A stretch of 19,893 bases of DNA. Source: CAJBVG01 sp044376465. Its GTDB lineage: Bacteria; Bacteroidota; Bacteroidia; Sphingobacteriales; Sphingobacteriaceae. The notes under the pieces are model-generated. The model ran no database searches. It had not been told where the DNA came from and saw nothing but the letters and a program-made list of their open reading frames with translations. This document shows, one piece after another, positions 6,060-13,938 of this stretch; the first letter of the stretch is position 1, and each line of letters starts with the position of its first letter. Both the position numbers and the translations under genes were made by a program. Location of the stretch: the NCBI GenBank assembly GCA_044376465.1, contig JBILKW010000021.1, positions 1 through 19,893 of the forward strand, in the 5' to 3' direction.

Positions 6060-8873
6060 ATGAGTAAGAAGTTATTTTTATTAGATGGGATGGCCTTGAT
6101 TTACAGGGCTCATTTTGCATTGAGTAAGTCGCCTAGGTTTACCACCTCAGGATTAAACACATCCGCAGTATTCGGATTTGCAAATACCTTGTTAGAAGTT
6201 ATAAAAAGAGAAAACCCTACGCACATAGCCGTTGTTTTTGATACCGCCGCACCTACAGAAAGGCATACAGATTTTGTGGATTACAAAGCGCACCGGGAAG
6301 CAATGCCCGAAGATTTATCTACTGCCATACCATACGTATTTAAATTGATAGAAGGTTTTAACATTCCCGTAATTACTAAAGATGGGTATGAAGCAGATGA
6401 TATTATAGGAACATTAGCCAAAGAAGCAGAAAAACATGATTTCGATGTTTATTGCATGACCCCCGATAAAGATTTTGCACAATTAGTATCCGATCATATT
6501 TATATCTACAAACCCGCTCGTATGGGTAATGATATAGAAATAATGGGTGTGCAAGAAGTATTAAAAAAATGGGAAATAGAACATGTACACCAGGTAATAG
6601 ATATTTTAGGTTTATGGGGAGATGCGGTTGATAATATCCCTGGAATACCAGGAATAGGCGAAAAAACAGCCAAAGACCTTATCAAAAGATACGGATCTAT
6701 GGAAAACATTATTGCAAACTCGCACGAGTTAAAAGGGAAGCAAAAAGAAAATGTAGAAAATTTTGCCGAACAAGGCTTGCTTTCGAAAAAGTTAGCAACC
6801 ATTATGCTGAATGTGCCAGTAGAGTTTAACGAAAAAGAATTAGCACTTGATCCGCCAAGTAAAGAATTATTAGAGCCATTATTTGCAGAATTAGAATTTA
6901 GAACCCTCGGTAAACGTGTGTTTGGTGAAAGTTTTACAATTGCCGAAGCTTCACAAAATGCATCTAATTCGCAAATGGATTTATTTGCTCAGCAAGTATT
7001 GCCTTCTAAAAGAGATGCATTGCCAAGTGCAGATGCTGATGATGAATCTATTCGAGTATATAAAACAATTGAACAAGTACCGCACGAATATTTTTTAGTT
7101 GAAACAGAAACAGAAATAAAAAATTTAGTTGAAAAATTAAGCAAGGCAAATTCTCTTTGTTTTGATACCGAAACAACATCTACAGATGCAAATACAGCAG
7201 AAATGGTGGGCATGTCTTTCTCTATTAAAAAAGGAGAGGCCTATTATGTTCCGGTGCCAGCTGATAAAAACAAAACGGTAGAAATTGTTCATCAGTTTAA
7301 AAATATTTTAGAAGATGAGAAAATAGAGAAAATTGGACAGAATATTAAATACGATATCATTGTTTTTGCATCTTATGATGTGCAGGTAAAAGGACCTTTG
7401 TTTGATACCATGTTAGCGCAATACATTGTAGATGCAGATGCTCGAAACAATATGGATATTATGGCTAATGCTTACTTAGATTATTCGCCAGTATCTATAA
7501 CTACACTTATTGGTGCAAAAGGTAAAAACCAAGGCAACATGCGAGATGTAGAGGTTGCAAAAGTTAAGGATTATGCTGCTGAAGATGCTGATATTACACT
7601 TCAGTTAAAAGAAGTGCTCTCTTTAATATTAAAAGAAAATAATGGAGAAGAGTTATTTTACAAAGTAGAAAATCCATTGGTATACGTATTGTCAGATATG
7701 GAAATGACAGGCGTAAAAGTGGATGAGGAAACCTTAAAAGTATTTTCTAAAGAATTAGAAATTGATATAAAAAATTTAGAAGAAACGATTTACGAGAAAG
7801 CAGGAGTGAAGTTTAACATTGCATCACCTAAACAATTAGGAGAAGTGTTATTTGATAAATTACAGCTCGACCCTAAAGCTAAAAAAACTAAAACAGGCCA
7901 ATACCAAACTGGAGAAGATGTGCTTTCTGCTTTATCTACCAAGCATGATATTGTTCAGTATATTCTAGATTTTCGATCACTTCAAAAATTAAAATCTACT
8001 TATGTAGATGCATTGCCCGAAATGATAAATTCAAAGACAGGCAGAGTGCATACCTCATACAATCAAGCAGTGGCAGCAACAGGTAGGTTGAGTTCTAACA
8101 ATCCGAATTTGCAAAATATTCCCATTAAAACCACACGTGGCAGAGAAGTGCGCAAAGCCTTTATTGCCAAAGATTCTGAACATGTAATCCTAAGTGCCGA
8201 TTATTCGCAAATAGAACTTCGTGTAATTGCCGAAATCGCTCAGGAAAAAAACATGTTAGAAGCATTTGCAAATGGCCTAGATATTCATACAGCAACGGCT
8301 GCAAAAGTATATGGTATAAAATTAGAAGAGGTAACAAGTATACAAAGAAGAAATGCAAAAGCGGTTAACTTCGGAATTATATACGGACAATCTGCATTTG
8401 GCTTATCTCAAAATTTAGGTATTCCAAGAAAAGAAGCCGCAGAAATTATCGACAATTATTTCCTGCAATATCCAGGTATTAAAAAATACATGAACGATAC
8501 TATTGAGTTTGCAAGGACACATGGGTACGTAGAAACCATAATGAAACGTAGAAGATATTTGCGAGATATAAATTCTGCAAACGCTACAGTTAGAGGTTTT
8601 GCAGAACGAAACGCGATAAATGCCCCTATACAAGGCTCGGCAGCTGATATGATAAAAGTTGCCATGATTAATATTTATAATGAAATAAATGATCGTAAGT
8701 TAAAATCTAAAATGACCATGCAGGTGCATGATGAATTAGTTTTTGAAGTACATCAATCAGAAATTGAAGAAATGAAAAAATTGGTGATGGAAAAAATGAG
8801 AACAGCCATCCCTCTTGATGTACCAATTTTAGTAGAAGTAGGTGTAGGTAAAAATTGGTTAGAAGCGCATTAA
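6060..8873 (+). CDS. polA: DNA polymerase I
   Basis: This is a 937-residue, full-length Pol I with all three domains. The 5' nuclease (about 1-300) begins LFLLDGMALIYRAHFAL and has YKAHREAMP, GYEADDIIG and TPDKDFAQLV. The 3'-5' proofreading domain (about 345-540) is intact: Asp369-x-Glu371 in FDTETT, GQNIKYD and YAAEDAD, unlike Taq-type enzymes that lost it. The polymerase domain has motif A with Asp714 (SADYSQIELR), motif B/O-helix RRNAKAVNFGIIYG, and motif C with Asp891 (QVHDELVFE). It fills repair gaps and removes Okazaki primers. The start is ATG 6060, not TTG 6042, which is inside the -7 box. It leads a likely operon with the BstA-like gene (18-nt gap) and sua5. Confidence 0.96.
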   Translation: MSKKLFLLDGMALIYRAHFALSKSPRFTTSGLNTSAVFGFANTLLEVIKRENPTHIAVVFDTAAPTERHTDFVDYKAHREAMPEDLSTAIPYVFKLIEGFNIPVITKDGYEADDIIGTLAKEAEKHDFDVYCMTPDKDFAQLVSDHIYIYKPARMGNDIEIMGVQEVLKKWEIEHVHQVIDILGLWGDAVDNIPGIPGIGEKTAKDLIKRYGSMENIIANSHELKGKQKENVENFAEQGLLSKKLATIMLNVPVEFNEKELALDPPSKELLEPLFAELEFRTLGKRVFGESFTIAEASQNASNSQMDLFAQQVLPSKRDALPSADADDESIRVYKTIEQVPHEYFLVETETEIKNLVEKLSKANSLCFDTETTSTDANTAEMVGMSFSIKKGEAYYVPVPADKNKTVEIVHQFKNILEDEKIEKIGQNIKYDIIVFASYDVQVKGPLFDTMLAQYIVDADARNNMDIMANAYLDYSPVSITTLIGAKGKNQGNMRDVEVAKVKDYAAEDADITLQLKEVLSLILKENNGEELFYKVENPLVYVLSDMEMTGVKVDEETLKVFSKELEIDIKNLEETIYEKAGVKFNIASPKQLGEVLFDKLQLDPKAKKTKTGQYQTGEDVLSALSTKHDIVQYILDFRSLQKLKSTYVDALPEMINSKTGRVHTSYNQAVAATGRLSSNNPNLQNIPIKTTRGREVRKAFIAKDSEHVILSADYSQIELRVIAEIAQEKNMLEAFANGLDIHTATAAKVYGIKLEEVTSIQRRNAKAVNFGIIYGQSAFGLSQNLGIPRKEAAEIIDNYFLQYPGIKKYMNDTIEFARTHGYVETIMKRRRYLRDINSANATVRGFAERNAINAPIQGSAADMIKVAMINIYNEINDRKLKSKMTMQVHDELVFEVHQSEIEEMKKLVMEKMRTAIPLDVPILVEVGVGKNWLEAH

Positions 8874-8891
8874 AAATTAATAATAATTTAT

Positions 8892-9416
8892 ATGGAAGAA
8901 TTAAAATATCCAATCGGCAAATTTAAAGCCCCAGAAGTATACGATGAAGCATTCAGAAAAAATGCAATTCGTGAATTTGAAGTACTACCCACTTTATTAG
9001 TAGATACAGTATTAGGTTTACCATCTAAACAGCTGCTAGGGAAATACAGACCAGACTCATGGAGTATTAGGCAATTGGTACATCATATTGCAGATAGCCA
9101 TTTGAATTTTTTTATACGATTTAAGCTTGCATTAACGGAAGATCATCCAACGGTTAAACCATACGACGAGAATAAATGGGCTTTGTTGGCCGATGGGAAT
9201 AACGATGACATAGAAGATTCGATATTAATTATTGAAGGTGTACATAAGCGTTTGCTAAAACTTATAAAATCTATTAAGCCTGATGAATGGGAACGAAAAG
9301 TTTATCATCCTGAAAGTAATAGAGACATGAGTTTAAATTTTCTATTAGCTTTATATTCTTGGCATGGAAAACACCATTTGGCACATATTGAAAATGCAAT
9401 AAGTAAACCGTATTAA
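8892..9416 (+). CDS. YfiT/BstA-type DinB-fold protein (putative bacillithiol transferase)
   Basis: This 174-residue protein matches the YfiT/BstA branch of the DinB superfamily, a four-helix bundle that binds a divalent metal through three histidines. The two family blocks are clear: YRPDSWSIRQLVHHIADSH (52-70) with FIRFKLALTE and PTVKPYDENKW after it, and the C-terminal YSWHGKHHLAHI block (155-166). Candidate metal ligands are a His of the HH pair at 64/65 and two of His158, His161, His162 and His165. Known BstA enzymes conjugate bacillithiol to electrophiles or toxins; bacillithiol genes occur in some Bacteroidota but none are visible here, so that role is inferred. The gene starts 18 nt after polA and its stop overlaps the sua5 ATG by one base. 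Confidence 0.85.
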   Translation: MEELKYPIGKFKAPEVYDEAFRKNAIREFEVLPTLLVDTVLGLPSKQLLGKYRPDSWSIRQLVHHIADSHLNFFIRFKLALTEDHPTVKPYDENKWALLADGNNDDIEDSILIIEGVHKRLLKLIKSIKPDEWERKVYHPESNRDMSLNFLLALYSWHGKHHLAHIENAISKPY

Positions 9417-10378
9417 TGGCAGAAATTGGGGTCGATATTAATAAAGCAAAATTATTATTAGATAATGCTGAACTAGTAGCCATGCCTACAGAAACTGTGT
9501 ATGGCTTGGCTGCTAATGCTTTTAATGTTGAGGCTGTTTTGAAAATTTACGAAGTAAAAAATCGACCCAAATTTAACCCGTTAATAGTACACAGTAATTC
9601 ACTTGAGCGCTTTGCAGAGTGGGGAATTGTAATTACAGATCAATTAAAAAAACTAGCAGATACATTTTCTCCAGGCCCTTTAACATATGTGTTGCCAAGT
9701 AATGCTGCGATACCTGATATTATTACCGCAGGTCAATTAAGTGTAGCTATTAGAATCCCGAATCATCCATTAAGCCTAGCACTGTTAGCAGAACTAGATT
9801 ATCCATTAGCAGCACCAAGTGCAAATCCCTCCGAATATGTTAGTCCAACAAGTGCGGAGCATGTACAAGCACAATTAAGTGAAAAAATTCCATATATTTT
9901 AGATGGTGGTATTTGTACAGTTGGGGTAGAATCAACCATCATAGATTTAACTCAACATAAAATTCGATTATTAAGATTAGGTGGTATTAGCAAAGAAGAA
10001 ATCGAATTATGTATTGGAGAAGAAATCGAAGATTTATTAATTTCCGATAATGTTATAGCACCTGGAATGATGAAGCGTCACTACGCTACTTCACATCCAA
10101 TGGTATTTGAAGCGCAACTTTCTACTGTAAATATTAGCCCTAATACATATGCAATTCGATTTCAAACATATGCTGATTATTTACCTAAAGAAAATCAATT
10201 TTTACTTTCAGAAAATGGAAATTTAAATGAAGCAGCAGCAAATCTTTTTTCAACAATGCGTAAATTAGATGCAATGCAAATAGATTTAATAATTGCTGAA
10301 AGGTTTCCCACTATTGGCATTGGTAGAGCAATTAACGACCGATTAGAGAGAGCAACGAGTAAGAATTTACATTCCTAA
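9416..10378 (+). CDS. sua5: L-threonylcarbamoyladenylate synthase (Sua5 type)
   Basis: This 320-residue protein has the two-domain Sua5 architecture. An N-terminal YrdC-like domain (about 8-190) contains MPTETVYGLAANA, KNRPKFNPLIVH, SPGPLTYVL, VAIRIPNHP and LAAPSANPSEYVSPTSA. The linker APGMMKRHYA (about 217-226) leads to a C-terminal Sua5 domain. The enzyme makes threonylcarbamoyl-AMP from threonine, bicarbonate and ATP for the t6A modification at position 37 of ANN-decoding tRNAs. The stop of the BstA-like gene overlaps its ATG (TAATG). Its last 12 nt overlap the 3' end of the convergent response-regulator gene; no separate terminator is visible between them. Confidence 0.95.
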   Translation: MAEIGVDINKAKLLLDNAELVAMPTETVYGLAANAFNVEAVLKIYEVKNRPKFNPLIVHSNSLERFAEWGIVITDQLKKLADTFSPGPLTYVLPSNAAIPDIITAGQLSVAIRIPNHPLSLALLAELDYPLAAPSANPSEYVSPTSAEHVQAQLSEKIPYILDGGICTVGVESTIIDLTQHKIRLLRLGGISKEEIELCIGEEIEDLLISDNVIAPGMMKRHYATSHPMVFEAQLSTVNISPNTYAIRFQTYADYLPKENQFLLSENGNLNEAAANLFSTMRKLDAMQIDLIIAERFPTIGIGRAINDRLERATSKNLHS

Positions 10379-11095
10379 TAATTCTTTTAATTTCTGGTAA
10401 CCACTTTTACTCACTGGTAATTGAATGCCGGAACTTAGCACTGCTAAATGCGATTCTTTATCGTAAGCATCAATACGGGTTACTAAGCTTACATTTACTA
10501 AATAAGATCTGTGTATTCTAACAAAATCATTAGTTGATAATTGCTGTTCAAAATAACTCATGGTTTTATTTTTAGAATAACTACCATCACTCGTCATAAT
10601 TTTTACATTATCGCCATTGGCTTCTATGTATTGTATTTCTTGAGTAGGAATAATTTTGATTTTACCGTCTGATTTTACGACCACTCTATTCTGTGTATTT
10701 GCATTGCCAGGTATTTGTAACTGTTCGGCATTTATTTTTGGAATGCTATTTGAACTGAATTTTTGTATCGCCTTATCAAATCTATCTTTATTAAATGGTT
10801 TTAATAAATAATCAATCGCATTTGCTTCAAATGCTTTTAATGCATATTCATCAAAGGCAGTTGTGAAAATAATACATGGAGGGTTGTCTATTAACTCTAG
10901 CAGTTCGAAGCCATTTATTTTAGGCATTTGCACATCTAAAAATACAAGGTCTGGTTGATGTTGTTGAATAGCCTTCATCCCTTCAAAACCATCAGAGCAT
11001 TCTGCAAGAATTTTAATTTCGGGATAAGACATTAAATACTCAATAACTATTGAACGCGCTAAAGGTTCGTCGTCTATGATAATACAGGTACTCAT
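10367..11095 (-). CDS. LytTR-family response regulator
   Basis: This 242-residue protein has an N-terminal receiver domain (1-120) and a C-terminal LytTR DNA-binding domain (about 140-242). Receiver residues are intact: Asp8-Asp9-Glu10, phosphoacceptor Asp54 in VFLDVQMP, Thr79 and Lys99 in LLKPF. The LytTR part includes IQYIEANGDNVKI, FVRIHRSYLVNV and the terminal LPVSKSGYQKLKELL. It belongs to the LytR/AlgR group, whose members bind direct repeats and regulate envelope, biofilm or polysaccharide genes. Its ATG overlaps the stop of the sensor kinase by 4 nt (ATGA), so it is the cognate partner. The target genes cannot be read from the window; autoregulation of this operon is a reasonable guess. 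Confidence 0.94.
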   Translation of the reverse strand: MSTCIIIDDEPLARSIVIEYLMSYPEIKILAECSDGFEGMKAIQQHQPDLVFLDVQMPKINGFELLELIDNPPCIIFTTAFDEYALKAFEANAIDYLLKPFNKDRFDKAIQKFSSNSIPKINAEQLQIPGNANTQNRVVVKSDGKIKIIPTQEIQYIEANGDNVKIMTSDGSYSKNKTMSYFEQQLSTNDFVRIHRSYLVNVSLVTRIDAYDKESHLAVLSSGIQLPVSKSGYQKLKELLGM

Positions 11096-12129
11096 TGTGG
11101 GATGCTGATTTTTGTGATGAATAAATTTTCTTCTTCTTTAATTTGCAAGAGATCATTTCTTGCATATAATAAATACAATCTTCTTTGAATGGAGTTTAAG
11201 CCGAAGCCCGTTCCTTTATCGTTTGCAGACCGAGTGCTTGGGTCGTAAGGGTTGCTCACTTCAATAGTTACAACTTTATTTGTGTGTGTTACTTTTATAT
11301 TAATGTCTACTGTACCTGTTATATCATACAAACCAAACTTAATTGCATTTTCTACAACAGGCTGTAAAATCATTGCGGGCACATGTGCATCTATATTCTT
11401 ATCTATTTCTATTTTTGTATTTAATCGATGGCCAAATCGCACTTTCTCGATAGCTAGATACAAATCAAGTTGATTCATCTCTTCAACAATACTAATTTTT
11501 TTATTTTCCTCCTGGCGTAAAGTGCTTCTTAAAAAATCAGATAACTGATGAATCATTGTTCTTGCTTGCTCAGGTTTTACCACAACCAATGCTGATATTG
11601 AGTTTAAACTGTTGAATAAAAAATGAGGCTGTAGTTTTTGACGTAAACTTAATAACTCGGCTTCTTTAGCTAAATCTTCTAGCTTTTGTCGGCGTTTAGA
11701 TTGTTCCTTTTGTTCTTCTATCCCGTACCAAAACCAACTAACTCCAAGCACAGAAGAGTTAATCATTAAGCCAAAAATAAATCGTACAGAAAATGACTGA
11801 TTGATAAATTCTAAATAATTTTTTTCACTAATATTAACATAACTTAAAAAAAATGGGCTTTTTTCAACCCAAATATAAGTGATGATCAAAACCATCAATA
11901 AGCTAATCCAAATAGATTTTGCAACAGGTTTATAGAATAGCAAAACCAAACTTATAATTATTGCACAACCAGCTAAAATCGTATTGTAAATTATACTATC
12001 CCATATAGATGTTAACCAAGAAAATTTAAATACATTATGTACAATCCAAATGTGAGTAATTGTCCAACTTAAAAAGAGAACAATAAATAAAGCATTAAAC
12101 TTACGATATGCAAATAAACTTTTCGACAT
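11092..12129 (-). CDS. LytS-type membrane sensor histidine kinase
   Basis: This 345-residue protein has about four N-terminal membrane segments (roughly 13-32, 45-66, 70-88 and 115-135) and a short coiled linker (about 137-165). A His_kinase domain (PF06580 type) follows, with the phosphoacceptor His169 in LQPHFLFNSLNSI. The ATPase part has the N box with Asn261 (PVVENAIKFG) and the glycine-rich GTGFGLNSI (306-314). There is no recognisable extracellular ligand domain, so the stimulus is probably sensed in the membrane or through a partner. The LiaF-like protein encoded just upstream is the obvious candidate. The gene begins 1 nt after the stop of that gene and overlaps the response regulator by 4 nt, forming a tight three-gene unit. 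Confidence 0.94.
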   Translation of the reverse strand: MSKSLFAYRKFNALFIVLFLSWTITHIWIVHNVFKFSWLTSIWDSIIYNTILAGCAIIISLVLLFYKPVAKSIWISLLMVLIITYIWVEKSPFFLSYVNISEKNYLEFINQSFSVRFIFGLMINSSVLGVSWFWYGIEEQKEQSKRRQKLEDLAKEAELLSLRQKLQPHFLFNSLNSISALVVVKPEQARTMIHQLSDFLRSTLRQEENKKISIVEEMNQLDLYLAIEKVRFGHRLNTKIEIDKNIDAHVPAMILQPVVENAIKFGLYDITGTVDINIKVTHTNKVVTIEVSNPYDPSTRSANDKGTGFGLNSIQRRLYLLYARNDLLQIKEEENLFITKISIPQ

Positions 12130-12130
12130 A

Positions 12131-12862
12131 TTAATAGCTACGTATGTCTATGCCACCTAGTATGGAAACTCCTATAATCACTAGGATTTTAGAATCATCG
12201 TTATTATTAAAATCAATGATATTTCTTTTGTCATCAAATCCACCAAATACGCTTACTATTTCAGATTGAATTCTCCAGTTTGAAGGAACAATTAATTTTG
12301 TACCACCAAATACTTGTACTATTTCTAGTTGTACTCTACCATTAATATCACACTTACTTAAATTAATTTCGTTACCCCCAAAAACAGATACAGTTTCTCC
12401 CCCTTTAAAATTTTTACTCACCATAATTTTTTTATTGCCAGCAAAAACTGCAATTAATTCCAAGCGATCATCAAGTGATTCATCGTTTCGTAATTCGGTA
12501 AAATTTCCAGACGCTTCATCAAATTGATGTACTTTAACAGGCCTATTTTTTTTCAACATTCGAATTCCTACTGCAATTAAAATGGCTGGAAAAACGACAG
12601 AGGACATGCGAACATCATAACCCGCAATTTTATCAACTAAAAAGAATGTACCAAAACCAACTACTATTGCCCACGTCCAATCTTTGAATTTATTACCAAT
12701 TCCAATGAATAGTCCAACAGCTATTATAAACATTGGCCATGAAGTAACCCAATGTGGTATTGGAAGATCAAATGTTCGCGCTAAAAATAGTAAACCAATA
12801 AGTATAATAAAGATGCCAAGCCATTCTTTATTTTTCTTGTTCTTATGTATTTTATGAGTCAT
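12131..12862 (-). CDS. LiaF-like membrane protein (N-terminal four-TM domain, C-terminal beta domain)
   Basis: This 243-residue protein has four predicted membrane segments in its first 105 residues (about 14-31, 38-57, 62-80 and 86-103). A soluble C-terminal domain follows with a repeating beta pattern: VFAGNKKI, VFGGNEI, VFGGTKLIVP, VFGGF and a final ILGGIDI, spaced roughly 20-30 residues. This is the layout of LiaF/VraT-like proteins and the 'cell wall-active antibiotics response' domain. In Firmicutes, LiaF restrains the LiaS kinase during cell-wall stress. The position directly upstream of a sensor kinase and LytTR regulator (1-nt gap) suggests a similar sensing or restraining role here; this is inference. 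The candidate promoter is the -7 box at 12909-12916. Confidence 0.82.
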   Translation of the reverse strand: MTHKIHKNKKNKEWLGIFIILIGLLFLARTFDLPIPHWVTSWPMFIIAVGLFIGIGNKFKDWTWAIVVGFGTFFLVDKIAGYDVRMSSVVFPAILIAVGIRMLKKNRPVKVHQFDEASGNFTELRNDESLDDRLELIAVFAGNKKIMVSKNFKGGETVSVFGGNEINLSKCDINGRVQLEIVQVFGGTKLIVPSNWRIQSEIVSVFGGFDDKRNIIDFNNNDDSKILVIIGVSILGGIDIRSY

Positions 12863-12904
12863 TTTCTAACAATTATGATACTAATGTACGTTTAGAGGCA
12901 AACC

Positions 12905-12918
12905 AATACAAATGTATT
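12905..12918. repeat. short inverted repeat over the LiaF-operon promoter box
   Basis: AATACA and TGTATT form a perfect 6-bp inverted repeat with a 2-nt spacer. The element contains the whole candidate -7 box (12909-12916, minus). It could be an operator, but in sequence this AT-rich a short palindrome can arise by chance. Confidence 0.3.
12909..12916 (-). promoter_or_regulatory. candidate -7 promoter element of the LiaF-LytS-LytR operon (TACATTTG)
   Basis: TACATTTG on the minus strand is a perfect TAnnTTTG. The predicted start would leave a leader of about 40 nt before the ATG at 12862. No clear -33 TTG/TTTG is seen at the usual spacing. Confidence 0.5.
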
Positions 12919-12972
12919 TCGTTGATACAATATAAAATACCGATGAACGCAGGATTTTCGGGGTTAAAATTA

Positions 12973-12980
12973 TACCTTTG
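12973..12980 (+). promoter_or_regulatory. candidate -7 promoter element for the Cys-rich protein / RNA methylase pair (TACCTTTG)
   Basis: TACCTTTG is a perfect TAnnTTTG. It ends only 3 nt before the ATG at 12984, so the transcript would start at or within a base or two of the A of the start codon, which implies a leaderless mRNA. Confidence 0.5.
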
Positions 12981-12983
12981 AGG

Positions 12984-13136
12984 ATGTTACAATATATAAT
13001 AGTTGGCGTATTACTTTTATGGGCTGTGTTTTACCTTGCTCGTAGTCTTCGTAACCAATTTAAAAAAGAAAGGGGCTGCGCATCTAATTGTAAGTGTGGA
13101 GTAGATTTCGAGCAAATCAATACGAGTAACAAATAG
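12984..13136 (+). CDS. small Cys-rich single-pass membrane protein (FeoB-associated type)
   Basis: This is a 50-residue ORF from ATG 12984 to TAG 13134-13136. An N-terminal hydrophobic helix (residues 4-19, YIIVGVLLLWAVFYLA) is followed by a basic stretch (Arg20 to Arg30) and a cysteine cluster, GCASNCKCG (31-39), with Cys32, Cys36 and Cys38. This matches in size and layout the FeoB-associated Cys-rich membrane proteins (PF12669 type), which usually read as a TM helix, Lys/Arg stretch and Gly/Cys tail. That family is often near feoB and is thought to aid ferrous-iron uptake, but no feo gene is in the window, so function is open. The ORF lies 2 nt upstream of the RNA methylase ATG and right behind a -7 box, supporting a real, cotranscribed gene. 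Confidence 0.72.
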   Translation: MLQYIIVGVLLLWAVFYLARSLRNQFKKERGCASNCKCGVDFEQINTSNK

Positions 13137-13138
13137 CC

Positions 13139-13918
13139 ATGAAAATCGAATCAATTAGTAGTGTACAAAATCCAAAAGTTAAAAATCTAGTAAAACTTAT
13201 TGAAAAGTCGTCTGAAAGAAAATCACAGAAATTAATTGTTGTAGAAGGCTTACGAGAACTAGGATTGGCAATTTCTGCGGGTATGGAAATAGAGCAACTA
13301 TATTTTTGTGCAGATTTGGGAGCGAATGAACACGAATTAAAAGCCTCACAATATTTTGAAGTAAGTAGAGAAGTGTTTGCAAAAATTGCTTACAGAGAAA
13401 AATCAGATGGGTACATAGCCTTGTTAAAACCAAGGTATTATGCATTAGATACTTTAGCATTATCTGAAAAGCCATTCATAATCATATTAGAATCTCTAGA
13501 GAAACCAGGTAATTTGGGAGCAATTTTAAGAACTGCTGATGCAGCAAACATTGATGCTGTAGTAATTTGCGATCCAAGAACCGATATTTATAATCCAAAT
13601 GCAATTCGCTCAAGTGTGGGTTGTATATTCACAGTACCCATTGTGGTAACTACAAATGAAGAAGCAAAAAACTGGCTTGTAAAAAACAACATTAACCATT
13701 ATTCTGCAGCCTTAACTGCCCTAAAAGCTTATACGGAAATTAATTTTAATTTACCCAGTGCCATCATCATGGGTACGGAAGCAACAGGCTTAAGTGATTT
13801 TTGGTTAAATGACATGAATAACCAGATTAAAATTCCGATGGAAGGGAAAATCGATTCCTTAAATGTCTCGATATCAACAGCAATTTTAACCTTTGAAGCG
13901 AAGAGGCAGCGTAACTGA
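13139..13918 (+). CDS. SpoU-family RNA 2'-O-methyltransferase (RlmB/TrmH-like)
   Basis: This 259-residue protein is a SPOUT (trefoil-knot) methyltransferase with an N-terminal substrate-binding domain (about 1-105) and a catalytic domain. The three SpoU motifs are present: motif 1 with Asn125 and Arg131 (PGNLGAILRTADA), motif 2 IIMGTEATGLS with Glu214, and motif 3 IPMEGKIDSLNVSISTA (232-248). It should transfer a methyl group from SAM to a ribose 2'-OH of rRNA or tRNA; which nucleotide is modified cannot be read from the sequence. The N-terminal segment ISSVQNPKVKNLVKL is typical of the 23S rRNA (RlmB/TsnR-like) branch. It follows the Cys-rich small protein by 2 nt and converges on ispF across a palindromic spacer. 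Confidence 0.92.
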   Translation: MKIESISSVQNPKVKNLVKLIEKSSERKSQKLIVVEGLRELGLAISAGMEIEQLYFCADLGANEHELKASQYFEVSREVFAKIAYREKSDGYIALLKPRYYALDTLALSEKPFIIILESLEKPGNLGAILRTADAANIDAVVICDPRTDIYNPNAIRSSVGCIFTVPIVVTTNEEAKNWLVKNNINHYSAALTALKAYTEINFNLPSAIIMGTEATGLSDFWLNDMNNQIKIPMEGKIDSLNVSISTAILTFEAKRQRN

Positions 13919-13938
13919 AATTTTACAAAAATGCACTG

